Origin: a virus
Virus record (IMG/VR): IMGVR_UViG_3300031576_000034
Location: 1 to 64,000 of that record
DNA: 64,000 bases
Reading direction: 5' to 3' (one strand)
In this document: piece by piece, positions 1 to 8,500 of the stretch
Numbering within the stretch: the first letter of the stretch is position 1
Layout of the letters: every line of letters starts with the position of its first letter
Made by a program: the position numbers and the translations under genes
Notes under the pieces: generated by a model
What the model saw: only the letters and a program-made list of their open reading frames with translations
Database searches by the model: none
Told to the model about the DNA's origin: nothing

Positions 1-41
1 GAGTCGATCTCCACGCCGCCTGCGAGAATGAGCTTCGCCAT
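1..41 (-). CDS. 5' end of a gene leaving the window (third virion gene?)
   Basis: Thirteen codons are visible, reading MAKLILAGGVEID, before the sequence runs out. The start codon follows the stop of the capsid-like gene at 57 by 15 bases, with a purine-rich GGACGGAGAGAA stretch between them as ribosome-binding site. It is therefore the next gene of the same minus-strand operon. Nothing can be said of its function. Confidence 0.6.
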   Translation of the reverse strand, partial: MAKLILAGGVEID

Positions 42-56
42 CGTTCTCTCCGTCCG

Positions 57-770
57 TCACGCCACCGGGCGCATGCGGTAGCCGTCCGCGTAGATGCGCG
101 CACGGTAGCGACCGTTGACCAAATCGTCGCCCATGCCATCCGCGAGGTTGACGACGGTCCCGAGCGGGAACGACAGAGCGATCGTGAACGCCTGACCGCC
201 CTTGACCTGGAAGGGCGTACCGATCTTGCGCTCGTTGCGCGCCGACGTGCCGCCGTTGAAGGCGATCGTCGCAGGCGTGTTGCTCTGGTTGTTGACGATC
301 GCGCCGGCCACACCGTGCACGCCCATCGAGCCGGGGAAGAAGCCGAGAGGGTGCTGGTACTTGTTCTTCTGCTCGGCGATGATGAGCTTGAGGATCACAT
401 CGCGCTGAAGCCGGAGCATCTGCCGGAGCGAGACCTGCGGCGGATTCGGGTTGCCGATCTCGTTGCCGCCGTTCCACGCGGCAACCGACGCGGGCGCAGC
501 GAAGATCTCGACGCGGATCGCGAAGAGGTTGAGTTCCTGGTTGTCGGGGAGCGTGCTGCCAGCCCCGTCGAAGTTCGTGTCGCGCAGGATCGCCTGCCGC
601 GGTCCAACCGAGCCGGGCACCGCGCCTGCGAGACCGTAGGAGAAGCCCTGAAGGTCCTGGAGGTTCGCGGCGCTCGAGATCTCGACCGTCGTGTAGAGCG
701 GCGTCGTGGTCCAGTCCTCGGGCCTCACCTTGCGGCCGTCAGGGAGGATGATTTCGGTGATCTGTGCCAT
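57..770 (-). CDS. candidate capsid protein, paralogue 1
   Basis: A 237-residue protein without membrane segment or low complexity. It shares an order of motifs with the next gene (786-1511): ITEIILPDG near the start, then DW..(T/R)PLY, FSY, QA(I/T)LRDTN and E(I/V)F in the first 90 residues, and a similar RPVA/RRPTA end. Two tandem paralogues of about 240 residues in a cluster of membrane-anchored virion-type proteins recall the paired single-jelly-roll capsid proteins of the SH1/P23-77 virus group. That match is by size and layout only; I recognise no capsid family signature. The predicted content is mainly beta strand with many Asn, Gly and Thr. It could also be another virion surface protein. 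Confidence 0.6.
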   Translation of the reverse strand: MAQITEIILPDGRKVRPEDWTTTPLYTTVEISSAANLQDLQGFSYGLAGAVPGSVGPRQAILRDTNFDGAGSTLPDNQELNLFAIRVEIFAAPASVAAWNGGNEIGNPNPPQVSLRQMLRLQRDVILKLIIAEQKNKYQHPLGFFPGSMGVHGVAGAIVNNQSNTPATIAFNGGTSARNERKIGTPFQVKGGQAFTIALSFPLGTVVNLADGMGDDLVNGRYRARIYADGYRMRPVA

Positions 771-785
771 CGGGCGGGCTCCTGA

Positions 786-1511
786 TCAGGCGGTCGGGCG
801 ACGGTGAAGGCCGACGAGGTACGCGCGGACCTGCATGAGGATCGTCGCGCTCGTCTGCCCGTTCTCGAGGACGAAGTTCACAGCCGCCGCGGTCGGGTTG
901 ATGAGGAGGAAGTTGTAGTCCTCCGTGCCGCCGATGTGGACCGGGATGGACTGCATGTACCGCGCCTCCGCGGTCTGATGCCCGTTGTTGCTGAACGTGC
1001 GCAGCGCGACGCCGGCTGCGGGCCCAGACGAACCCATCGTCGGACCGAAGCCAGTCACGAACCAGCCGAAGCCGGCCTGCGGAAACGGCTTCTCCGACAC
1101 GTCCAGCTCGCCGATGAGTCGGTTGTGCAGAACGGCCATGTTCGGCGCTGTCGCCATGTTGCCGCCGTCGGGGACCGTGAACACACCCGTCGAATCGGTG
1201 TACGTCCACTGGAACACCTCGAGCGCGACGGCGTACACGAGGTAGTTCTCCGTCGTGTCGAGTTCGCTCGGCGTCGAGATGTTCGTGTCGCGCAGCGTCG
1301 CCTGGCGCTCAATCCCGATGTTCGCCGAGTTGATGACGTTCTGCGAACGCGTGTACGAGAAGAGGCGGATCTCCTCATCGGTGAACCCCGAGAGGAGGTC
1401 GCACATGCTGTAGAGCGGTCGATCGCTCCAGTCCGTCAGCGCGACCTCTTCGACCCCGCCCTCCGCGGTGGAGCTGGGGAAGATGACCTTGGTGATCTGG
1501 TTGATTGCCAT
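786..1511 (-). CDS. candidate capsid protein, paralogue 2
   Basis: A 241-residue protein, paralogue of the gene at 57-770. Shared pieces in the same order are ITKVIFP, DWSDRPLY, FSY, ERQATLRDTN, LEVF and the Arg-rich end LHRRPTA. It has no membrane segment and looks beta-rich. It lies 15 bases upstream of its paralogue and 7 bases downstream of a membrane protein gene, so the three are probably co-transcribed and highly expressed. The role as one half of a two-protein capsid is inferred from duplication, length and context; no database comparison was possible. Confidence 0.6.
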   Translation of the reverse strand: MAINQITKVIFPSSTAEGGVEEVALTDWSDRPLYSMCDLLSGFTDEEIRLFSYTRSQNVINSANIGIERQATLRDTNISTPSELDTTENYLVYAVALEVFQWTYTDSTGVFTVPDGGNMATAPNMAVLHNRLIGELDVSEKPFPQAGFGWFVTGFGPTMGSSGPAAGVALRTFSNNGHQTAEARYMQSIPVHIGGTEDYNFLLINPTAAAVNFVLENGQTSATILMQVRAYLVGLHRRPTA

Positions 1512-1518
1512 GTCGTCC

Positions 1519-2028
1519 TCAGGCCGTGCGCCGACCGAACGCGTTCGTGTCGACGGTGCCGCGAAGCGAGACGGTCTCGCCCTGGCCCTGCTGGTTGCCG
1601 CGCAGTTCGCGCATCACGACGGTGCCGAGCCCGCGCGTGCCGAACTGCGGCACGACCGCGCCGGTTCCAGCGCCGCTCGGGATTGCGCCCGGCAGGATGC
1701 CGCCCGCGAGCTTGCGCGCGTTGAGCGCCTCGAGGCCCATGATGCCGAGGCCGGCCCCGACGCTCGTGAGCCCTGCGGTCGCTGACCCGCGCATCCCCGC
1801 GAGGAGGTGAAGCGCGATCGAACCGAGGACGCCGAGTGCCGTCCCGATGGCCGGAGCCCACCGGTAGACCTTCGCCGCCGTCACGGAAGTCGACGGGTTG
1901 ACGACCGCTCGGATGCCGGCGGTGCCGCCGACCGTGAGCACGAGGCCCGCGGCGACAGGTACGAGATAGCTCGCCATCCCGCCGTTCTTGAGAGCACGAA
2001 GCCCTCGGAATCCACGCTTGTGCGCCAT
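1519..2028 (-). CDS. membrane protein of the virion cluster
   Basis: A 169-residue protein. The first 16 residues are basic (MAHKRGFRGLRALK). Hydrophobic segments follow near residues 20-40 (YLVPVAAGLVLTVGG) and 60-105, with many Gly and Ala, and the last third is polar. It sits directly upstream of the two capsid-like genes. An internal-membrane or membrane-to-capsid linking protein would fit, but that is inferred from position and composition only. About 90 bases without a gene separate it from the next upstream gene. Confidence 0.65.
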   Translation of the reverse strand: MAHKRGFRGLRALKNGGMASYLVPVAAGLVLTVGGTAGIRAVVNPSTSVTAAKVYRWAPAIGTALGVLGSIALHLLAGMRGSATAGLTSVGAGLGIMGLEALNARKLAGGILPGAIPSGAGTGAVVPQFGTRGLGTVVMRELRGNQQGQGETVSLRGTVDTNAFGRRTA

Positions 2029-2118
2029 GTCTGCCTGACCTCTCGTGTGAGACTACCACCGACTTTGCCCTACATGCAAGTAGATGTGCGCACCAACCGC
2101 ACAGAGTACCTGCGGAAC

Positions 2119-2583
2119 CTACTTCTTGCGACGCTTCTTCTTGCGGCTGTACGCGACGATCAGCGCCGCTCCGCCCCCGAGAACGAGCACGGCCGCCCCG
2201 GTCCAGATCGCGAACTTGATGATGCGCGAACGAGATTCCTCGCCGGTTACAGCGCGGACCTCCGCGTGAAACGCGTCAACGCGAACAGCAAGCGCATCCG
2301 TCTCCGCGAGCCACGTGCGCAGCTCCGCCTCGTTCTGCGACGCAGAGATCGCGTCGAGCTTGCTCAGGTGCGTGTCGAGTTCAGCGGAGAGTGCGCGCCG
2401 TTCGCGATCGAGCCGCTGGTAGTCGGCGGTCGGAAGCGCTCGCGCTGCTCCGGCGCGCTGAAGGAGTCGATCGGCGTCAGAGAGTTGCTCGGCGAACGCC
2501 TGAAAACGCTCGCCGGAGCCGATCACGTCCTCGGTGGAGACGGCGCGGAGGCCGTCGAGGGCGTTGAGGAGCATGACCTTCAT
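2119..2583 (-). CDS. tail-anchored coiled-coil protein
   Basis: A 154-residue protein with a helical, heptad-like polar body rich in Arg, Glu, Leu and Ala (about residues 20-120). One membrane segment, IWTGAAVLVLGGGAALIVAY, is followed by the basic tip SRKKKRRKK. This is C-tail anchor topology, shared by many neighbours. The start ATG at 2583 overlaps the stop of the upstream gene by four bases, so translation is coupled. Function unknown; a virion membrane protein is likely from context. Confidence 0.7.
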   Translation of the reverse strand: MKVMLLNALDGLRAVSTEDVIGSGERFQAFAEQLSDADRLLQRAGAARALPTADYQRLDRERRALSAELDTHLSKLDAISASQNEAELRTWLAETDALAVRVDAFHAEVRAVTGEESRSRIIKFAIWTGAAVLVLGGGAALIVAYSRKKKRRKK

Positions 2584-2924
2584 CGGCGACGCTTCTTTCC
2601 GCCGCGCAACGCGCCTGCTGACGCACTCTTCGTGATCTCGTACTGACCTCGGCGTCGCACCACACCGCGCGCACTGCCCGCCGCATCCCGGTCGATGCCG
2701 AACCTTGTTCCCTGGCTGAGAAACACGTGATCACAAAGCTGGACCTCAGACCCAGGCCGCGGCATCCGACGACCGAACGCCGTCGTGAGGTACTTCGCCG
2801 TCGATTCGCTCACACGCGCAGCCGTACCGACATCCGTGTTTGCCATCAGATGCGAACGCAGCGTTCGCGGCGCACCGATCGTCGGCACGAGCAGACCGCA
2901 AATCGGAATGCGCTTGCGGCTCAC
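2580..2924 (-). CDS. small basic protein, virion cluster
   Basis: A 114-residue basic protein ending in GGKKRRR. No membrane segment is visible. The centre (NTDVGTAARVSESTAKYL, then RPGSEVQLCDHVFL) looks globular. It is coupled by four-base overlaps to both neighbours. A second in-frame ATG 26 codons downstream (MANTDVG) could be the real start. Function not recognised. Confidence 0.6.
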   Translation of the reverse strand: MSRKRIPICGLLVPTIGAPRTLRSHLMANTDVGTAARVSESTAKYLTTAFGRRMPRPGSEVQLCDHVFLSQGTRFGIDRDAAGSARGVVRRRGQYEITKSASAGALRGGKKRRR

Positions 2925-3613
2925 TTGCTACCAGCCTTCTTGCGCCGATACTTCGTCCACAACCCCCACCCGACGATCCCCGTCGCAGTCGCGAGACCAA
3001 TCCCGATCGCCCACCAACCCCACGTCGGCATGACGAAGCGCGAACGCGGCGTCGAGATGTCGAGCGCGTCGGTGATGTCCGTGCGCGGGCGCGTCGTGTC
3101 AGGAACGGATCCGCCAGGAACAATCTCGGGAGCCGATCCGGTGATCGCCGCGTTGGCCTGCGTGATGAGCGCGGAGTAGACCCCGCTCACCGGCAAGTCG
3201 CGCACGGCCGCATCGAAGCTTGCGCCGCCCATCGTCGCGGCGAGTGCGGTATTCGCACGGTAGAACGCGGCGGGATCACCCTCGAGAAGCGCGACAGCGG
3301 GCGCCGCATTGTAGTCCGCGGGTCCGCCGAAGTAGGCGTAGTGCGCGACGTAGATCGCGCCGGAAAGCGCGTTGCGCGTGTTGGGCCCGAGTCGACCGTC
3401 GATCGCGAGGAACGGGAGTGCGCGATCGGCCGCCGCAACGTCGCTGAAACCCGAGGTGACGTACTGGCGGTTCGCCGTGAAGAGCGTCTGGAACGCCTTG
3501 AGCGCCTCGGTTGACCGAAGCGCGTCGTTCCTCGCAACCGCAGCAAGGTACGCCCACCCCGTCGCGGCGAGCGCGATGCGGGTTCTCGCTTCGCGCGTGT
3601 CGGCGACGGTCAC
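2921..3613 (-). CDS. membrane-anchored protein with peptidoglycan-binding-like segment
   Basis: A 230-residue protein. Residues about 35-85 contain LPFLAIDGRLGPNTRNAL, which has the D-G-x-x-G-x-x-T core of PG_binding_1 domains. A Pro/Thr/Asp-rich linker follows, then one membrane segment (WWAIGIGLATATGIVGWGLW) and the basic end KYRRKKAGSK. I infer a virion protein that holds the cell wall during entry while anchored in a membrane. Only the core motif supports the binding domain, so a helical structural role remains possible. Confidence 0.65.
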   Translation of the reverse strand: MTVADTREARTRIALAATGWAYLAAVARNDALRSTEALKAFQTLFTANRQYVTSGFSDVAAADRALPFLAIDGRLGPNTRNALSGAIYVAHYAYFGGPADYNAAPAVALLEGDPAAFYRANTALAATMGGASFDAAVRDLPVSGVYSALITQANAAITGSAPEIVPGGSVPDTTRPRTDITDALDISTPRSRFVMPTWGWWAIGIGLATATGIVGWGLWTKYRRKKAGSK

Positions 3614-3626
3614 GAGCGCGCCTCAG

Positions 3627-3749
3627 CTACTTCTTCCGCTTGCTCTTCTTGCGAGCCTTGACCTTGCGACAGCCCACGTAGTGATCGCCGGACTTGCGGC
3701 ACCCGCGGTACCACACGCGCTTGCGACCCTTCTTCTTCTTGCCTGCCAT
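3627..3749 (-). CDS. tiny Lys/Arg-rich protein, family member 1
   Basis: A 40-residue protein starting MAGKKKKGRKRVWYRGC and ending KKSKRKK, with two Cys (both as GCRK) and a Tyr/Trp pair. It is one of four consecutive genes with a MA(K/G)KxK start, high positive charge and Cys. Such proteins could neutralise packaged DNA or sit at the inner capsid. GC-rich codon third positions and regular spacing support real coding despite the size. Confidence 0.65.
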   Translation of the reverse strand: MAGKKKKGRKRVWYRGCRKSGDHYVGCRKVKARKKSKRKK

Positions 3750-3783
3750 GAACGTCTCCTTGAGCCAGTTGAACACGGCCGGA

Positions 3784-3942
3784 CTACTTGCAGTCCTTGC
3801 CGACCTTCTTGACGGAGCCCTTGCGGCCCTTCACGCGACAACCGTTGCCTTTGGCCGTGACGCGCTTGCCGCGCCAACGCGACGGGCAGTGACAGCCGGG
3901 CGCCTTGCGACCGCGGGACGACTTGCGCTTCTTCTTCGCCAT
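3784..3942 (-). CDS. tiny Lys/Arg-rich Cys protein, family member 2
   Basis: A 52-residue protein starting MAKKKRKSSRGRK, with Cys in a CHC pair and two further Cys in the C-terminal half (GNGCRVKGRK and KDCK). About 40 % of residues are Lys or Arg. A good ribosome-binding site (AGGAGA) lies 6 bases before the ATG. Possible DNA-condensing virion core protein; the paired Cys could bind metal or form disulfides. Confidence 0.65.
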   Translation of the reverse strand: MAKKKRKSSRGRKAPGCHCPSRWRGKRVTAKGNGCRVKGRKGSVKKVGKDCK

Positions 3943-3951
3943 GATGTTCTC

Positions 3952-4110
3952 CTACTTCGGCTGCGCGGCGCAGACGAAGCCGCTCTTCTTCTTGAACTTG
4001 ATCTTGGTGACCTTGCGACCGTTCCACTCGAACGGGCACTTGCCGGACGCCAGCTTCTTCACGAAGCGCGGCGCGTTCTTCGGGAGCTTGCGCTTCTTCT
4101 TCTTGGCCAT
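3952..4110 (-). CDS. tiny Lys/Arg-rich Cys protein, family member 3
   Basis: A 52-residue protein starting MAKKKKRKLPKN, with the core CPFEWNGRKVTKIKFKKKSG and a second Cys near the end (FVCAAQPK). Its length equals that of the downstream member 2, and the pattern of Lys-rich head, aromatic-containing core and Cys is shared. It begins next to the stop of member 4, within the same operon. The family relationship is judged by eye. Confidence 0.65.
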   Translation of the reverse strand: MAKKKKRKLPKNAPRFVKKLASGKCPFEWNGRKVTKIKFKKKSGFVCAAQPK

Positions 4111-4111
4111 G

Positions 4112-4408
4112 TCAGGTGCACCCGCACGTGCCGCCCTTGAGGCCGCGCACCGAGATCGCGCGCTGCGGGATGATCGGCATGCGTCCCTGCGGGCCGAGTC
4201 CGCGCTTGGTGGGCTTCCTCTCGCGGATCGTCCTGGGGCGACGCGTGCGAAAGGAACCCGGCGCGGTCGCGACGCACGTGGGCGCTTTGAACTTCTTGCC
4301 GGTCTTTGGCGAGCGCGCCCCGAGCACGTAGCCCGAAGAGCAGACGAACTGGTCGCCCTTGCGACGCCGGCCCCACTTCTTGCCCTTCTTCTTGGTCTTC
4401 TTCGCCAC
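4112..4408 (-). CDS. Lys/Arg-rich Cys protein, family member 4
   Basis: A 98-residue protein starting MAKKTKKKGKKWGRRRKG. It has Cys in FVCSSGYVLG and PTCVATA and a final CGC, plus an Arg/Pro-rich second half (TRRPRTIRERKPTKRG). It is strongly basic throughout, the longest of the four-gene family and the first transcribed of them. DNA-binding virion core protein is the leading guess; ribosomal-protein-like charge alone does not prove it. Confidence 0.65.
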   Translation of the reverse strand: MAKKTKKKGKKWGRRRKGDQFVCSSGYVLGARSPKTGKKFKAPTCVATAPGSFRTRRPRTIRERKPTKRGLGPQGRMPIIPQRAISVRGLKGGTCGCT

Positions 4409-4420
4409 GGGCGACCTCGA

Positions 4421-4711
4421 CTACTTCTTCTTCTTGCGGAAGACGAAGAACGCGACGACGCCACCGACGACGAGCCCCGCGCCCGCCCACGGCAGCCACG
4501 TCGGCATCGTCATCGCGCCAAGGCCGCGACCTCCGAGCCCCACGATGCCGCGGCTGTTCGGGATCGAGTGCCAGCCCGTCGCCTCGGCTCGAGCCGCCGC
4601 GACTCGTTCCATCGCACCGGGCACGACCATCGTGCGAGAGATCGGCGAGACCCACCCGGGAGCGGTGTCGCCGAGCGTGGGGGACCTACGAATCGCGCGA
4701 ATGACCTGCAT
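4421..4711 (-). CDS. tail-anchored membrane protein
   Basis: A 96-residue protein. The N-terminal 65 residues are polar with Gly and Pro. A single membrane segment near residues 70-91 (WAGAGLVVGGVVAFFVF) ends in RKKKK. It is the first gene of the minus-strand block that runs from here to the window edge, and it faces a plus-strand gene across 84 bases. That gap probably holds the divergent promoters. It fits the set of single-pass virion-type membrane proteins. Confidence 0.7.
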   Translation of the reverse strand: MQVIRAIRRSPTLGDTAPGWVSPISRTMVVPGAMERVAAARAEATGWHSIPNSRGIVGLGGRGLGAMTMPTWLPWAGAGLVVGGVVAFFVFRKKKK

Positions 4712-4795
4712 GGAGTCTCACCTTTCCGTACATCGTACGCTAAAGACCTACACGTACGCAAGCAGAAGCGGCAGCGTCGTGGTAGAGGGCGAACG

Positions 4796-5047
4796 ATGGG
4801 CGACGTGATCGACCTCGCGGAGCGGCGCGCGAAGAACGAGCCACGGAAGTTCGCGACGATGAAGTTCCCGACGATCATCGCGGTCGGGATTGGCAGCGAT
4901 TCACGCGATCCCGACAGCGTCATCGTGTTCATCGAGATCGATGCCAAGCCAGCATTCGCGTGGACGCTCGAGGCCGAGACGGCGAAGGCGCTGCGAGACG
5001 CGCTCGACAGGACGCTCGCACAGCTCGAAGATCCGCGCGTGGGCTGA
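4796..5047 (+). CDS. small conserved phage-type protein
   Basis: An 83-residue protein starting MGDVIDLAERR. Similar openings recur in small phage proteins of unknown function. It is the only plus-strand gene between 1 and 8.6 kb and is divergent from 4711. AGAGGG lies before the ATG. Its stop is immediately followed by the stop of the minus-strand gene at 5048. The middle has alternating hydrophobic residues (VIVFIEIDAKPAFAW) and the end is helical. Function unknown. Confidence 0.6.
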   Translation: MGDVIDLAERRAKNEPRKFATMKFPTIIAVGIGSDSRDPDSVIVFIEIDAKPAFAWTLEAETAKALRDALDRTLAQLEDPRVG

Positions 5048-5514
<467 letters not shown>

Positions 5515-5515
<1 letters not shown>

Positions 5516-6822
5516 CAAGACACAACCTTTCCAACGATCGCGCCGACGATGAGTCCACCGACGGCCGCTGCCGCGGGGACAAGCCACGCGGGCGTTGACG
5601 GTTCCTCTTCGGGCGGAGCGTTCATCTCGTCGAGCCGACGCTGCGGATCGAAGCCCTGCGCGATGAGGCTCTCGTACATCCTGGGAACAGTGGAGATTGG
5701 CGTCGCACCTTCGCCCCACACGCCGCACTCGGGCAGGTCGATAACGCGCTCCTGAAACTGGTGGAACGAGAACATGCAACCCGCTGCGAGATATTCCGAC
5801 AGCGCGTAGATGAGGCCAGCAATCGCGGAGCAAACCCAACCGATCACCGGAATGAAAGCTCCAATCGTGGCGACCTTCCCCGCAATAAACTGTATGTCCG
5901 CCTTGTTCTTCACCTCGGCGAGCGTGCGCATCTGCGCGGGCGTGAAGCCGAGCGCGGCAGCGTTGAGATCGAGGTACTGGCTGTAGCCACCCCACGCGTA
6001 CGCAAGAAGATCGATGAGCGGGTACTTCGAGTAGACCTCGAGCTTCTTCTTCCACCACTCAACGCGAACTGCGCCGTTCGTGCGCAAGGTCTTGTGGTAC
6101 CGTTTGCCGCTAGGGTAGCCGGGGCACGGGCTTCCAAAGACTCCGCCGCAATCTCGGTAGAGGCCGGTCGTGTCGTAGTCGAGCCACTTGCTCCACTCGA
6201 AGTAGTCATCCGGCGCGGTCCACATGGCGCGGTCAGCCTCGCCACGTGTGGTGGCTTCCGGCCACGCGTAAATTACACGCGGACCCCAACCAAGAAGATC
6301 GATGTGGAACGCGCGCTCACCCTTGTGCCCCATGTCGCGTACCGCCGCCGCCTTCGCCGGATCGAACACTGACTGCGCAAACGCATCTGCGCTGGGCGTG
6401 TCAAAAACGCCGTCCTTGCCGCCCGCCACTGAGCGTGTTCCCACAGGTAGACCCGTACGCCAGCCCCAGGCCAAGTTGTCGGCCTTGCGCATCACCCACG
6501 CCCAACGCGCCGAAGCGCTGTACCACCGCTCCCGTTCGTCAGGCTTGGGCGTGATCGCGAGCGCGTTCTTGAGGTGCTGCCGAGCCGTCTCGTAGAGGTC
6601 TGGTTGGATCAAGACCTGCCGCATCCGCGCCGGATCACAGGGACCCGAGAACAGGAGCGGCTCCCCCCCGCAGTTGCCCTTGATGTGCCGGGTGTAGCCC
6701 GTCTTCTCAATGCCCACGATGCGCTGCTCAGCCGCGAGCAGACCTGTCTCGAGCGATGCGATGGCGTCGCCGGAGATGGCTGCGCGGACGACGCCAGGGC
6801 GAAGCTGCGGGATGAACGTCAT
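5515..6822 (-). CDS. large tail-anchored virion-cluster protein
   Basis: 435 residues, the largest protein of the left cluster. The N-terminal 290 residues look globular and aromatic-rich (many Trp and Tyr: WGWRTGLP, YFEWSKWLDYD, Cys at CPGYP). A hydrophobic stretch near 325-350 (IGAFIPVIGWVCSAIAGLIYAL) and a final anchor (WLVPAAAAVGGLIVGAIVG) are separated by an acidic Pro-rich linker. It could be a spike, vertex or entry protein, but no family is recognised. Downstream genes follow without gaps. Confidence 0.65.
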
Positions 6823-6825
6823 GGC

Positions 6826-7008
6826 TCAGTTCGTGATCGCCGGGTCCTGTGCAGTTCGATTGATCATGCCACCAGTGATCGGCTCGAACGGCTGGTTCTG
6901 CGACGGCATGAGCGGCACCGCCTTCGCGGCGAGGATCCGGTTGCGAACGTAGAGGACGCCGAGCGTACCTGCGACACCGACTCCGAGTCCGAGGAGGAAC
7001 TTGATCAT
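6826..7008 (-). CDS. 60-residue signal-anchor membrane protein
   Basis: The protein begins with MIKFLLGLGVGVAGTLGVLY, a Gly-rich membrane helix, followed by RNRILAAK and a polar tail. It is a clear short paralogue-like neighbour of the 72-residue gene upstream (MLKYGIGFGVGVAAVLGYL). The reversed topology, anchor first, contrasts with the tail-anchored proteins around it. Likely a minor virion membrane protein. Confidence 0.65.
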   Translation of the reverse strand: MIKFLLGLGVGVAGTLGVLYVRNRILAAKAVPLMPSQNQPFEPITGGMINRTAQDPAITN

Positions 7009-7011
7009 CGA

Positions 7012-7230
7012 CTACCTCCACCGAAGGCCGGCAACGGTGGACTGCCCACGGTACGCGTTCATCGGCGCGAGCCCGAACATCCGCGCCGGGAGCGTGTTGT
7101 TCGCGTTCTGCGGGTCCACGTCGGGGATCACGCCGCCGGGGAACGTGCCCCAGCGCGTATACTCGCGGATGGCGAGGTACCCGAGCACCGCTGCGACTCC
7201 GACGCCGAACCCGATTCCGTACTTGAGCAT
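7012..7230 (-). CDS. 72-residue signal-anchor membrane protein
   Basis: The N-terminal helix MLKYGIGFGVGVAAVLGYLA is followed by a polar Pro/Asn-rich tail. It shares the (G/L)GxGVGVAxxLG pattern with the gene just downstream, which suggests a duplication. Three bases separate the two genes, and a TAGCTGATGC-type junction with a nearby GGAGGT site is seen upstream. Likely virion membrane protein. Confidence 0.65.
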   Translation of the reverse strand: MLKYGIGFGVGVAAVLGYLAIREYTRWGTFPGGVIPDVDPQNANNTLPARMFGLAPMNAYRGQSTVAGLRWR

Positions 7231-7233
7231 CAG

Positions 7234-7563
7234 CTACCTCCGTCCGAAACGAGTGATGACCCAACCGAGGAGGCCGCCGACGAGGACGCCACCGGCGGCT
7301 GCGAGAGGACCGACGAACGAGAACGAGGCAGTTCCGCCGCCGGCCGCTGCGCGGGCCTTCTGCGAGCGCATGATCCACTTCGCCGCGCCGAACGACCACG
7401 ACGCTTCCCAGTTCTGCCCGTGTGCCGCCTCGTACCAGTCTGCTTCGAGCGAGTCGTACAGCTCGCGCAGTTCCGCCGGCATCGTCGTGCCGCCCCACGC
7501 GTTCGCCTCCGCAACCACACGATCGTGCAGCGTGCGCAATTCAGCCGATTCAGCCGGTGACAT
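7234..7563 (-). CDS. tail-anchored membrane protein
   Basis: 109 residues from the ATG at 7563; a GTG one codon earlier is an alternative. The polar helical body contains LRELYDSLEADWYEAAHG and is followed by an anchor near residues 83-104 (VGPLAAAGGVLVGGLLGWVI) and the tip TRFGRR. The start overlaps the stop of the preceding gene, so translation is coupled. Function unknown. Confidence 0.65.
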   Translation of the reverse strand: MSPAESAELRTLHDRVVAEANAWGGTTMPAELRELYDSLEADWYEAAHGQNWEASWSFGAAKWIMRSQKARAAAGGGTASFSFVGPLAAAGGVLVGGLLGWVITRFGRR

Positions 7564-7829
7564 CACTCGCCTCGCTTTCGCCCGAACACGAGGTACGAAA
7601 TCCCGCCGCCCACGAACGCCCCGACGATCAGCGCGAGGCCCTTCTGGACGAGGGGGTCGCGGAGGATGCCGCCGGGCGAACCTTCAGATCGCATGCTGCC
7701 GTCGCCCTCGACGTTGCTTCCCGTCTCCTCGATCTGCTGACGCTGTTGCTCCATCTCGACGTAGAGCTGCCGCTGCGCCGACTCGGTGAGGGGCGGGAGC
7801 GCGAAGTTGAACATGCTCGGAACGGCCAT
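7563..7829 (-). CDS. tail-anchored membrane protein
   Basis: 88 residues. An N-terminal polar helix (QRQLYVEMEQQRQQIEETG) precedes the membrane segment LALIVGAFVGGGISYLVFG and the basic end RKRGE. It lies 3 bases after the stop of the first gene of this sub-operon. It belongs by topology to the virion-type membrane protein set. Confidence 0.65.
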   Translation of the reverse strand: MAVPSMFNFALPPLTESAQRQLYVEMEQQRQQIEETGSNVEGDGSMRSEGSPGGILRDPLVQKGLALIVGAFVGGGISYLVFGRKRGE

Positions 7830-7832
7830 CAG

Positions 7833-8444
7833 CTACCTCGCAATCACGAAGCCGAGGCCCACGCCCGCAGCAAGCGCAGCGAGACCGATGAGGAGGTTCG
7901 TCTTGTCGAAGGCGGCGGTGGCCTCCCCTGCGGGCGGAGATCCGCCAGCGTCCTCCCGAGCCTGCGCGACGATGTCATCCGCGGAGGGACTGCGGCGACC
8001 ACCGCGATCGTCGACCGCGTCGGCCACGTCGCAGAGCGAGCCGCCGATGTCGATGCCGCGTTGCACATCGAGCGCGGTGCCGGACGTGCTTTTGTCACCG
8101 GAGGTCGTGAACATGCCCGCGATCGACGAGCCGATCTGCGAGAGGCTGCCGCACGTGTCCCAGATCCCGCGAAGACCGCGGAGCTGCGCACCGCCTGCGA
8201 TGCCAGCGTGCACAGCTCCGAGCCGGCTCACTTCCATGTTGTAGCCCTCGAGCCCGACGCCGAGCGGACGGTAGTTGCCCGAGAGGACGTAGGAGCCCTG
8301 GCCGAGACCGTTGCCGCAGCCGACGCAGCCCGGTCCGCAACCAGAGAGGCCGCACCGCTGCGAGGTCGGCTTGATGCGGACGCCCGAGGACGGGTCCGTC
8401 GCGACGGTCGTCGGGAAGCCGTAGCGGTCGTAGTTGTAGGACAT
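7833..8444 (-). CDS. Cys-rich tail-anchored protein, first gene of sub-operon
   Basis: A 203-residue protein. Residues 28-48 hold a Cys/Gly cluster (CGLSGCGPGCVGCGNG) that could bind metal or be disulfide-bonded. The middle is Gly/Ser-rich, and the last 22 residues form an anchor (LLIGLAALAAGVGLGFVIA) ending in R. It is divergent from the HTH gene at 8653. The 8445-8652 interval contains phased 10-bp repeats likely to control this operon. Confidence 0.65.
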   Translation of the reverse strand: MSYNYDRYGFPTTVATDPSSGVRIKPTSQRCGLSGCGPGCVGCGNGLGQGSYVLSGNYRPLGVGLEGYNMEVSRLGAVHAGIAGGAQLRGLRGIWDTCGSLSQIGSSIAGMFTTSGDKSTSGTALDVQRGIDIGGSLCDVADAVDDRGGRRSPSADDIVAQAREDAGGSPPAGEATAAFDKTNLLIGLAALAAGVGLGFVIAR

Positions 8445-8500
8445 ACGCGCACATCATCCTACACCAAGGCGAACGGCGCGGCTAGACTGTTCGCAAACCC

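Noticed and set aside
3905-4795. Long plus-strand extension of the gene at 4796
   Set aside because: It runs antisense through four good minus-strand genes and is Arg-rich shadow coding. The ATG at 4796 has its own ribosome-binding site.
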